47,190 nt of DNA from a virus. Of the stretch, positions 16,428-23,143 are shown piece by piece. The stretch is taken from positions 1 to 47,190 of IMG/VR virus record IMGVR_UViG_3300012936_000026; one strand, 5' to 3'. The notes below the pieces were generated by a model. The model worked only from the letters and a program-made list of their open reading frames with translations, was not told the origin of the DNA and searched no databases. The position numbers and the translations under genes are program-made. The stretch's first letter is position 1. Each line of letters begins with the position of its first letter.

Positions 16428-16966
16428 ATTGGCATCAAACTAAAATGATCAAAAGGAAAATCCGGCTCATCTGTAATATCAAAGCCTAACGTAATTCTTG
16501 GTGTGTCAAAAGGATGTATTACTTCTACTTTGTGCATTCTATGTCCAGGTCCTATGTATATATTTCCTAATTCGTTTTTTATTCTATATGTTTCAAATAC
16601 TGTGTCAGTTTTTTTTGGGTCTACACTTATATATCCGTGATATGGCCAGTCATGTCCGTGCCAATCAAGCACTTGATCTGGCATATGATAGTTCAACCAG
16701 CATTGCATCCAAAGTTTATCATCGTGTCCTACAAATTCTCTAATATAGGTTTTCAATTCTTGCAATAGATCGTACCACAATGGACTAGGAGATGTTGCAT
16801 TAAACACATTATAAAATTTATATGCCCATGTACTGTCACTATTAGGAAAAGTTTGACAGAAAAAGTCATGTACTTGATTAAGATCTCTAATCATTTGAGA
16901 ATGATGATCACATATTAGTTGTGATTTGTAAACTTTGTAATCAGCGTCCAAGTTGCATCTCCGCAA
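16424..16966 (-). CDS. Putative 2OG-Fe(II) oxygenase
   Basis: A 180-aa protein with iron-site candidates in DWHGHDWPYHGYISVD (H103-G-H105-D106), distal H145 (GPGHRMHKVEVI) and R157 (TPRITLGFDI). The LWMQCWLNYHMPDQ strand before the motif is typical of phage 2OG oxygenases. The first start in frame is a TTG at 16966 with no good Shine-Dalgarno sequence; the next ATG is residue 25 (16894). The N-terminus is therefore uncertain. It overlaps the upstream gene by 26 bp with the TTG start, and the next gene by ATGA. Confidence 0.72.
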   Translation of the reverse strand: MRRCNLDADYKVYKSQLICDHHSQMIRDLNQVHDFFCQTFPNSDSTWAYKFYNVFNATSPSPLWYDLLQELKTYIREFVGHDDKLWMQCWLNYHMPDQVLDWHGHDWPYHGYISVDPKKTDTVFETYRIKNELGNIYIGPGHRMHKVEVIHPFDTPRITLGFDITDEPDFPFDHFSLMPI

Positions 16967-17555
16967 AATTAATATTTAAAACAATTCTATAAGGATCTTT
17001 TTTATTAGGACTACTTGCATGATAGTAATGTCCAGGAAAAGCAACTATTTTTCCTTTTTTTGGTGTAATTCTTTTCTTTACAGTCCATTCTGTGTTCTTT
17101 ACGTAATCTATATCATTAACGTCATACGTTTTATTTGTTTGATCCATGATAAAAGTGTCACCGTCACCGTCATTCATATAATATATTACATTAAAGTGTT
17201 CATACCATGAATCAATATGTGGCAAATGATGTTCTTTAGTGTTGTGTGGGGATCGTTCAGTAAGATTAGCTCTCATTCTTTCTAAAGAATTATTAGGAAA
17301 TAAATTTAAATCCTGGATTGTCATAACTAATGGATGTACAAATTCAAACATTGGACTTACAACTTTGTTTTCTTCATATAAAAAATGGTTCCATCCTACA
17401 GGATTGTAATCTTTGTCATTTTCGCTTGTAAACATATCAGGTGATACAAGATTTTTGTTTAGATACCAAGGAAAATCCTTAGCTGTAAATCTTTCAAGTA
17501 TAGAATTTTGGTATGTTTTTCCAATTATATTCTCTATTTCAATAATTTCGTCCAT
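16941..17555 (-). CDS. Putative 2OG-Fe(II) oxygenase
   Basis: A 204-aa protein with a clear triad: H113-I-D115 (LPHIDSWYEHFNVIYYM), H179 (FPGHYYHASSP) and R190 (YRIVLNINF). It shares architecture with the gene ending at 18892 (DFPWYLN near residue 27, GDTF after the triad, YHAS, RIVLxxNF), so the two look like diverged paralogues in one operon. The ATG directly follows the upstream stop (TAA ATG) with AGGAAA before it. The substrate is unknown; the fold is that of small hydroxylases common in T4-like marine phages. Confidence 0.82.
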   Translation of the reverse strand: MDEIIEIENIIGKTYQNSILERFTAKDFPWYLNKNLVSPDMFTSENDKDYNPVGWNHFLYEENKVVSPMFEFVHPLVMTIQDLNLFPNNSLERMRANLTERSPHNTKEHHLPHIDSWYEHFNVIYYMNDGDGDTFIMDQTNKTYDVNDIDYVKNTEWTVKKRITPKKGKIVAFPGHYYHASSPNKKDPYRIVLNINFAEMQLGR

Positions 17556-18257
17556 TTATCTTTTTCCTGCCTGTGCATAAAACACTAATGTCAATCTTGA
17601 GTCGTCTAAAGTAGTGCCAAAAAAGTTATCAGCACTATGCCACGTTTTTGGATCAAACATTACACATCTGTTAAACACATTGTCTACATTTATACTAGGA
17701 GTAAAACAAGATCGTTGTTTATCTCTATGGTTTGAAAAATTTTGTCTTTCTTCTGGTGTAGATTGCAGACAATCTTTTTGAATAATTTTATGATATTCGG
17801 AATATTCTTCTGCAAAACGATCATCATACATAGTAGTACCAGAATTTAGTGGGGGATCAGGATTTAAGTAGACAATACCAGTTAAAGTTGTATCTGGATC
17901 ATCGTCATGCACCCAACCTTTTATAAATGTTTCGTCCACACTGAAAAAACTTGCGTTACAATAATAAAATCCATTATACATAGGTAAAAAATGAAGCAAT
18001 CTTTCACAAAATGTTCCAAATATGTTTTCATCTATTTCTGCTAATGGTTTTGATCGCTGTCCTGGAAAGGTTGTGTTAAAAGCAGGCTTATATTCTTGTT
18101 GTAAAGCTAAATTTCTCCACATTAAAGGCTCTTGAAAGAAATCATCAATCACTGTTGTAGGAAAACGTGGAAATTTTTTCCTATTTTTGAGGTCAAACTG
18201 CTGAATTTTTTGTGATGAATTAATGGATGTGTTTTCTATAGTATCAATGTCTATCAT
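17556..18257 (-). CDS. Putative 2OG-Fe(II) oxygenase (DUF6445-like), copy 2
   Basis: A 233-aa protein that resembles the DUF6445 group: VIDDFFQEP near residue 37, GWVHDDDP with H117-D-D119, GIVYLNP, SGTTMYD, then FDPKTWHSADNFFG with H207 and SRLTLVFY with R221. It is a clear tandem paralogue of the next gene upstream (18254-18946), sharing each of these segments. The start overlaps the upstream stop by ATGA. The intact ligand set suggests a working enzyme. The substrate is unknown. Confidence 0.82.
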   Translation of the reverse strand: MIDIDTIENTSINSSQKIQQFDLKNRKKFPRFPTTVIDDFFQEPLMWRNLALQQEYKPAFNTTFPGQRSKPLAEIDENIFGTFCERLLHFLPMYNGFYYCNASFFSVDETFIKGWVHDDDPDTTLTGIVYLNPDPPLNSGTTMYDDRFAEEYSEYHKIIQKDCLQSTPEERQNFSNHRDKQRSCFTPSINVDNVFNRCVMFDPKTWHSADNFFGTTLDDSRLTLVFYAQAGKR

Positions 18258-18946
18258 TTGTATACTCCATTACAGAAAAATACCAAAGTCATTCGTGAAT
18301 CTGTCTTATCTTTACCAAAAAATCCTTCAGCACTGTGCCACTGCCTCGGATCAAACATTATACATCTATTCATTCTTGATTCTGCTGTAATATTTGGTCG
18401 AAAATGTGACTTCTGTTCTTGTCTGTGTTTTTCAAAGTCTATATTTTTCTCTTCTGAGTTCACATCTTGTCTAAATATGTCTGTGTACTTTTGCATATTT
18501 ACATCAAGTTGTTGATCATAAATTACAGTACCAGATCCTTGCACAGTTACATCATTTAAATAAATTACTCCAGCTAAATCATGTTCTGGATTATCATCGT
18601 GTACCCAACCAGAACCGTAATGTTCAGAAATAATTTGAAATGTCATATCTGACTTACTGAAAGATTTAAACACGCCTATAGTATCTAACAATTTATTTTC
18701 CACTGTTTCAAATAGGTCTGCATCTAGTTCTTGTATCATATCGGATCTAAGTCCAGGCCAAGTTCCTCTATCTCCTTTGTAATACTGTAAACTCAAAGCA
18801 TAAGCCCTTACCAATTGAGGTAATTCAAAAAAATCATCTACAATAATTGTAGGTAGAAGGGGCTTTTTACTTTTTCCTTTAAAATTTTGCATTAGATTGT
18901 AAAGTTTACTGTTAAAACTATCCTTTTCTGATGAATTTTTGGACAT
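18254..18946 (-). CDS. Putative 2OG-Fe(II) oxygenase (DUF6445-like), copy 1
   Basis: A 230-aa protein with IIVDDFFELP, GSGWVHDDNP (H116-D-D118), AGVIYLND, GSGTVIYD, FDPRQWHSAEGFFG (H204) and SRMTLVFF (R218). It is the tandem partner of 17556-18257. The start is ambiguous. ATG 18946 overlaps the upstream gene by 55 bp with no clear Shine-Dalgarno sequence. ATG 18892 (residue 19, MQNFKGKSKK) forms a TAATG overlap with the upstream stop, a junction type used at several other places in the window. The shorter form would have 212 aa with the whole conserved core. Confidence 0.82.
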   Translation of the reverse strand: MSKNSSEKDSFNSKLYNLMQNFKGKSKKPLLPTIIVDDFFELPQLVRAYALSLQYYKGDRGTWPGLRSDMIQELDADLFETVENKLLDTIGVFKSFSKSDMTFQIISEHYGSGWVHDDNPEHDLAGVIYLNDVTVQGSGTVIYDQQLDVNMQKYTDIFRQDVNSEEKNIDFEKHRQEQKSHFRPNITAESRMNRCIMFDPRQWHSAEGFFGKDKTDSRMTLVFFCNGVYK

Positions 18947-19467
18947 GTACTAGCATGATATCTTGATCCGTCAAACACAATACAACTATTTTGTTCTGCT
19001 TCGAATGATTTGTGTTGAGAATAACTTTTATTATTAGGTTGTTCTTCTGTTTCATTAAACACAAAAGTTTTACCATCTGTATGCCAGAAATGATAACAAG
19101 CAGTAATGTGAGGGAAATCGGCATCTACATGAGGCTCGTTATAAACATATGGCATCTGTGGTGTTAGATATCTTGTGTTTAACAAAAATCCTAAACGCAT
19201 TCTAAAAACTTTTATAGGGGTTATCTCTAATTGATCTACAATACTTTCCCAAATAGGTGTAAATTTATCAAGGTACGGACTTCTATGTCCATCATTACCT
19301 AAAAGTAAATGTGCAAATGCGGAAGTTTTTATACTTTTTTTACTTGCATTTTCATATGTTGTATCCTCTAAATAATGCCAGGGAAAATCAGTTCCGAGCA
19401 TTAAGTCTGTGCATTCCTTAAACGTTTCAGGATCAGCTACTCCGTATAACATTTTAGTTTCAAACAT
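18892..19467 (-). CDS. Putative 2OG-Fe(II) oxygenase
   Basis: A 191-aa protein with H113-V-D115 (YNEPHVDADFPHITACYHFW), H171 (FDGSRYHASTCP) and R182 (KRIVLTVNF). It belongs with the 16941-17555 gene by motif order and by the FPW segment near residue 28. Its start is coupled to the upstream JmjC-like gene by an 8-nt overlap ATGTTTGA, with AAGGAG 7 nt before the ATG. Target unknown. Confidence 0.82.
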   Translation of the reverse strand: MFETKMLYGVADPETFKECTDLMLGTDFPWHYLEDTTYENASKKSIKTSAFAHLLLGNDGHRSPYLDKFTPIWESIVDQLEITPIKVFRMRLGFLLNTRYLTPQMPYVYNEPHVDADFPHITACYHFWHTDGKTFVFNETEEQPNNKSYSQHKSFEAEQNSCIVFDGSRYHASTCPKIHQKRIVLTVNFTI

Positions 19468-20185
19468 TATTTCTCCTTATATTATATATATTTCTATCTA
19501 TTTGTGTAGTTGGTTCATCACTAGGAAGTTTATTCCAACAAGGAACACTAACACTAATACGCTCTCCTTTAGGATAAGCACAATGATAAGCTCGTGACGG
19601 TATATATAAAACATCACCTGGCTTGAGATTTACTTCTATATCTAATTCTAGATCTTCTTCTGCTAATTTACCATTCATTGTACCAGTTCTATACAAATAA
19701 CTTATTCTATTTTTAAATATTTTCCATTTTGTTTCGCCTTCAATCTGAAAAATAAAATTTGCTGGATAATCATCATGTATTGTAAAAGATTTTGTGTCCT
19801 CTAATCCGCAATAAACGTGTGCAGAAGCATGTATATCAAACAGATTTTCAAGTGTACCTAACAAATCATTTATAATATTATTATGAAACCCGTAGTTCAT
19901 TATAATTAGTGTAGCACCATTATTAAATTTGTCAAATAAAAAACCTTTATCTTGTACAAATTTATTGCTTATCCATGCTTTTTTGTGTGAAGGTATTTGA
20001 ATTTTATTGCTATTTTGATCAATCAGTTCGAATTCATAAAAGTTTGGATTATTCAAACATGCTTCTATGTCATTCCAGGAAGCTAAAGCACTAGGTTGTT
20101 TTAATAAACCTTCGAACACATGAGCTTTATCATTTGCAAGAAGATCAGTTGTGTTCATTATTACAGTACCGATATGATCAAACAT
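19460..20185 (-). CDS. JmjC / Cupin_4-like 2OG hydroxylase
   Basis: A 241-aa protein unlike its neighbours. It resembles the Cupin_4/JmjC group that includes the bacterial ribosomal oxygenase YcfD/RoxA. The signature is TIHDDYPANFIFQIEGETKW: H137-D-D139 as iron ligands and K153 before W154 as the likely 2OG contact. It is followed by LKPGDVLYIPSRAYHCAYP with distal H201 and ERISVSVPCW. Characterised relatives hydroxylate protein side chains (Arg or His), so this member most directly suggests a protein substrate. Its start overlaps the upstream stop by 8 nt (ATGTTTGA) with AAAGG ahead. The N-terminal 90 residues are diverged. Confidence 0.78.
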   Translation of the reverse strand: MFDHIGTVIMNTTDLLANDKAHVFEGLLKQPSALASWNDIEACLNNPNFYEFELIDQNSNKIQIPSHKKAWISNKFVQDKGFLFDKFNNGATLIIMNYGFHNNIINDLLGTLENLFDIHASAHVYCGLEDTKSFTIHDDYPANFIFQIEGETKWKIFKNRISYLYRTGTMNGKLAEEDLELDIEVNLKPGDVLYIPSRAYHCAYPKGERISVSVPCWNKLPSDEPTTQIDRNIYNIRRNNV

Positions 20186-20801
20186 CTCTAACCTTTAAAT
20201 TAAATGCAATACTTATACGTGGTTCATTTGTTTCGCTAGGTAAAACACCATGTTGTAGCCAAGCAGGAAATAAAACTACTCTTTTATTTCTTGGTCTGTA
20301 TCTTGCTGTTATACCGTTTATTGGAGTAATTCTTTCAAAGTCGCCTGAGTGAGCGTATAAAGCATATTCTTCCATGTAGTTTCTATAAAAAATTATTTCT
20401 CCTGCACCATTTGGTATAGACAAATAGTATGTACCCGCTAGAAATGATCCGCCATGAATATGTAATTGATTTACATCTTTACCTTTGTTTTCATTAAACC
20501 AAATATTTCCTAATTTTAGTTTGTGTTTATCTGGTGATAGTCCATAATCTTCTAAGCAAGCAATTGATAAGTCTTCCATTATTTTTGCAAATTCGTTAGT
20601 AGCAGGAAAATCTTCAGGTAAAAATGCTCTTGATTGCCATCCACCAAAGTTGCTTAGTTCTTTTCCTTTAGGATCATCTTTTTTCAGCCACTCATGTAAT
20701 TTTAGTAATTCACTATCATCATATTTTTTTAAATCGTTCCACCAGACAGGCGTAGGAAAATAGAAATCACAGTTTAATTTATTATCTATGGGCAAATGCA
20801 A
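20178..20801 (-). CDS. Putative 2OG-Fe(II) oxygenase (TIGR02466-like)
   Basis: A 207-aa protein of the same subfamily as the genes at 13730 and 21533. It has FYFPTPVWW at the N-terminus, H114-I-H116 (QLHIHGGSFLAGTYYLSIP), H184 (LFPAWLQHGVLPSETNEPR) and R195 in PRISIAFN. The start is a TTG at 20801, supported by GGAG 8 nt upstream; the next ATG is far inside the protein. It overlaps the upstream gene by 20 bp. Confidence 0.84.
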   Translation of the reverse strand: MHLPIDNKLNCDFYFPTPVWWNDLKKYDDSELLKLHEWLKKDDPKGKELSNFGGWQSRAFLPEDFPATNEFAKIMEDLSIACLEDYGLSPDKHKLKLGNIWFNENKGKDVNQLHIHGGSFLAGTYYLSIPNGAGEIIFYRNYMEEYALYAHSGDFERITPINGITARYRPRNKRVVLFPAWLQHGVLPSETNEPRISIAFNLKVRDV

Positions 20802-21540
20802 AAGTATGACTCCATCTAAATTTTACTTCATCTTCTATATAAGCTAAATGACAAATATTTGACTTATAAACAGTCATAGTATTCTCTACACTGTCGGCCA
20901 TTCCTAAATATTCAAAACCCCATCTCTGCAATTCAGAATCATCAAAATTAAACCATTTACTGTTTCTACCTTGTTTTAACAAGTCTTGATAATCGTCATA
21001 GCACTTATGACTAGGATTAACAACAAATTCGTATTCGCCATTTATATTATTACCTATATACTTATAGAACTTTGTACCCGACGTTCTCTTTTTATGGTTA
21101 GTAAACCATAAGTTTCCTACTATGCCGTTATCGTAATCTCTGTGTGGTATTCTATATGCTTTAATTGGTCTTGTATTTTTACTGAAAAATACATTACCCC
21201 ATTCAAAAATGGAAGGATCTTGTATTTGATTGTTTATTTCACTCAAATAAAAGTCTCTTAAAATTAAACAAATATCTTTGTGTAGCCATGCAGGTATGTG
21301 TATAGTATCAAACGGATTAGGATCATTATTTGAATCTAAATTATTATTTTTACAAATAGGAAAATTACTCACTGTAGATCTAAATTTGTGAAAACTTTGA
21401 TTATCCAAAAACGGAGTATCAAATATCCAATATCCTATATCGTTATCTAATTTAATATATTCTTTGTCTATGTCTTCAAAGTTTTTAAATTTAACAACGC
21501 TGTCAAATGTATTTGCATCAGGATCACAATACTTAAACAT
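20782..21540 (-). CDS. Putative 2OG-Fe(II) oxygenase, divergent
   Basis: A 252-aa protein, one of the largest oxygenases of the set. H133-R-D135 (RIPHRDYDNGIVGNLWF), SGTKFYKY, H231 (SNICHLAYIEDEVKFRW) and R242 with TFAF form a plausible triad and 2OG site. The central part (about 160-220) is variable. Its start overlaps the upstream stop by 8 nt (ATGTTTAA), with AGGAAG ahead of the ATG. It resembles hydroxylase-like phage proteins near fibre genes, but I cannot assign a subfamily. Confidence 0.75.
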   Translation of the reverse strand: MFKYCDPDANTFDSVVKFKNFEDIDKEYIKLDNDIGYWIFDTPFLDNQSFHKFRSTVSNFPICKNNNLDSNNDPNPFDTIHIPAWLHKDICLILRDFYLSEINNQIQDPSIFEWGNVFFSKNTRPIKAYRIPHRDYDNGIVGNLWFTNHKKRTSGTKFYKYIGNNINGEYEFVVNPSHKCYDDYQDLLKQGRNSKWFNFDDSELQRWGFEYLGMADSVENTMTVYKSNICHLAYIEDEVKFRWSHTFAFAHR

Positions 21541-22132
21541 TTACACTTCCTATATTCATAGTCATTACAATTCTTCTATTGTTTGTTGTATTAGGTTGTG
21601 TTCGATGTTTTAGCCAACCAGGAAAAATAAGAATATCATTTGTTTTACAAGGAACTTCTTTCCATAATTCTAATTCTGGTTGTATATACGTGTTTGCCTT
21701 ATGATATTCCAAAGGATCTCTAAACTCTATATACCCACTTCCTTCTGGCAAACTCAAATATGAAGTTACTACAAAGTCTGTATGGTTATGAAAATGTTCT
21801 AGTGTTTCTCCAGATTCATCGTGTATATTAATCCAAGAATTTAAAATACCATTTTGTTTGTCAATTATATTGTGTAATTGATATACCTTAGGTAAATGTA
21901 TATCTAAGAATTTTCCAAAATCTTTTAGTTCATCCCATTGATGTGGTGGCATATCTTGCCAAGCTACAGATGAATATGATTCGCCTTTTTCCAATAAAGA
22001 TCGAGATTCAGGCTCCATTTTTATAAAATGGTTTATAAATTTTTCTATATTTTGGAAATCAAAATCGTACGAAGTTTTATATATTAGGGGCGGAAAAGGA
22101 TCTACTAAAGATACATTAGTCGGCAATCTCAC
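21533..22132 (-). CDS. Putative 2OG-Fe(II) oxygenase (TIGR02466-like)
   Basis: A 199-aa protein with DPFPPLIYKT at the N-terminus, H115-N-H117 (LEHFHNHTDFVVTSYLSLP), GYIEFRDP, H176 (ILIFPGWLKHRTQPN) and R187 with IVMTMNIG. The best start is a GTG at 22132 preceded by AAAGGA at 8 nt. It overlaps the small coiled-coil gene by 17 bp. Together with 13730 and 20178 it makes three members of one subfamily in the island. Confidence 0.84.
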   Translation of the reverse strand: MRLPTNVSLVDPFPPLIYKTSYDFDFQNIEKFINHFIKMEPESRSLLEKGESYSSVAWQDMPPHQWDELKDFGKFLDIHLPKVYQLHNIIDKQNGILNSWINIHDESGETLEHFHNHTDFVVTSYLSLPEGSGYIEFRDPLEYHKANTYIQPELELWKEVPCKTNDILIFPGWLKHRTQPNTTNNRRIVMTMNIGSVNV

Positions 22133-22361
22133 TGTAAGTATCCTTTGCTAATTGTAAACCCATTAGCGTGCCTTCCATTTTTAAAATATCTTCAATGACT
22201 TCTTGTCTTTCTGAAAAATCAATAGAAGTAACTCCGTATGGATTTAATTTTGTATCAGATAAATTTTCTTCAATTGTTTTAAGTTTAAGTTCATTGTTTT
22301 CTTTTTCTAAAGATACTTTTTTAATAACTTCGTCTAAGCCTTCTACATAACTTTGCTTCAT
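22116..22361 (-). CDS. Hypothetical small coiled-coil protein
   Basis: An 81-aa charged helical protein with no recognised family. Residues 10-35 (DEVIKKVSLEKENNELKLKT) look like a coiled coil, and SERQEVIEDILKMEGTLMGL suggests a second helix. It resembles small phage accessory factors that recur beside fibre-modification genes. The start is well supported by AAAGGAG 7 nt upstream and an ATGA overlap with the DUF6065-like gene. It lies between halogenase 2 and the oxygenases, so a scaffold or adaptor role is possible but unsupported. Confidence 0.65.
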   Translation of the reverse strand: MKQSYVEGLDEVIKKVSLEKENNELKLKTIEENLSDTKLNPYGVTSIDFSERQEVIEDILKMEGTLMGLQLAKDTYSEIAD

Positions 22362-23143
22362 TTATTTCTCCTTTTACTACGATACTTATGCAATACTTTT
22401 CTCACTCTGTCTAGTCTAGACTTTAAGATATCTGTATTTTGAAATACAGACCTTAATGCATAATCAAATGCCCTTTCGAGCTTTCTATCATCTTCAGTTG
22501 CAGGCACACAGGAAAAATCAAATTGATTTGACATATATGCGTTTTTGTGTATAGGTATATACTGCACCAAAGGTGTTCCTGCTTTTATTAAAGTTTCTCC
22601 CTCCATCACATGCCAAAACAATTGAACATTTATTTCATGTGAATATGAAGGATCTAAAATACCTGTAGCAGGTGTAAACCTATCTTCGTTATTATAATGT
22701 ACAGGCATTTGGATTAAAAAATAATCGGGATCTATTTCAACACGCCAGGGTGTATGAACTTTTACCACTGTTTTTAAATCTTTTTTTGGATTATCTAAAA
22801 TACGTTCAGATTGTTCTTGATCATGAAATCCAATATATGTTGCATCAAATGCTTTTTCATTTTGAAATCTCACACTTTCTACAAAATCAAAATGTATGCC
22901 GTCACCGTTAGTAGTAATTTTAAAATCAGCTGGTACAGGTATTACCCAACCTGCTGACATAAGTAAATTCATTCCTGGACAATTTTTTGTATAATTACTA
23001 CCGTGTTCAGGATTAGGATTTTGTGATTTAGTACGCCAGTTTCTTTTTACTGATGCGGCTGGAATTACTGGCCATACATCTTCTAATCCTTTTTCAAGAC
23101 TATACCATCTAGCTATAGGTTTTTTCTTTAAAAAATTAAACAT
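22358..23143 (-). CDS. DUF6065-like protein
   Basis: A 261-aa protein resembling the DUF6065 group seen near oxygenases in phages and marine bacteria. It has CPGMNLLMSAGWVIPVPADF near residue 55, HTPWRVEIDPDYFLIQMP, TGILDPSYSHEINVQLFWHV, then GTPLVQYIPI. The repeated short beta strands fit a beta-sandwich, and no catalytic residues are obvious. The best start is ATG 23143 (MFNFLKKKP), which overlaps the halogenase 2 stop by 8 nt (ATGTTTAA). The reading can be extended 7 codons to 23164, but that has no ribosome binding site. It always sits with the modifying enzymes here, so a substrate- or cofactor-related role is likely. Family name moderately sure. Confidence 0.6.
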   Translation of the reverse strand: MFNFLKKKPIARWYSLEKGLEDVWPVIPAASVKRNWRTKSQNPNPEHGSNYTKNCPGMNLLMSAGWVIPVPADFKITTNGDGIHFDFVESVRFQNEKAFDATYIGFHDQEQSERILDNPKKDLKTVVKVHTPWRVEIDPDYFLIQMPVHYNNEDRFTPATGILDPSYSHEINVQLFWHVMEGETLIKAGTPLVQYIPIHKNAYMSNQFDFSCVPATEDDRKLERAFDYALRSVFQNTDILKSRLDRVRKVLHKYRSKRRNK

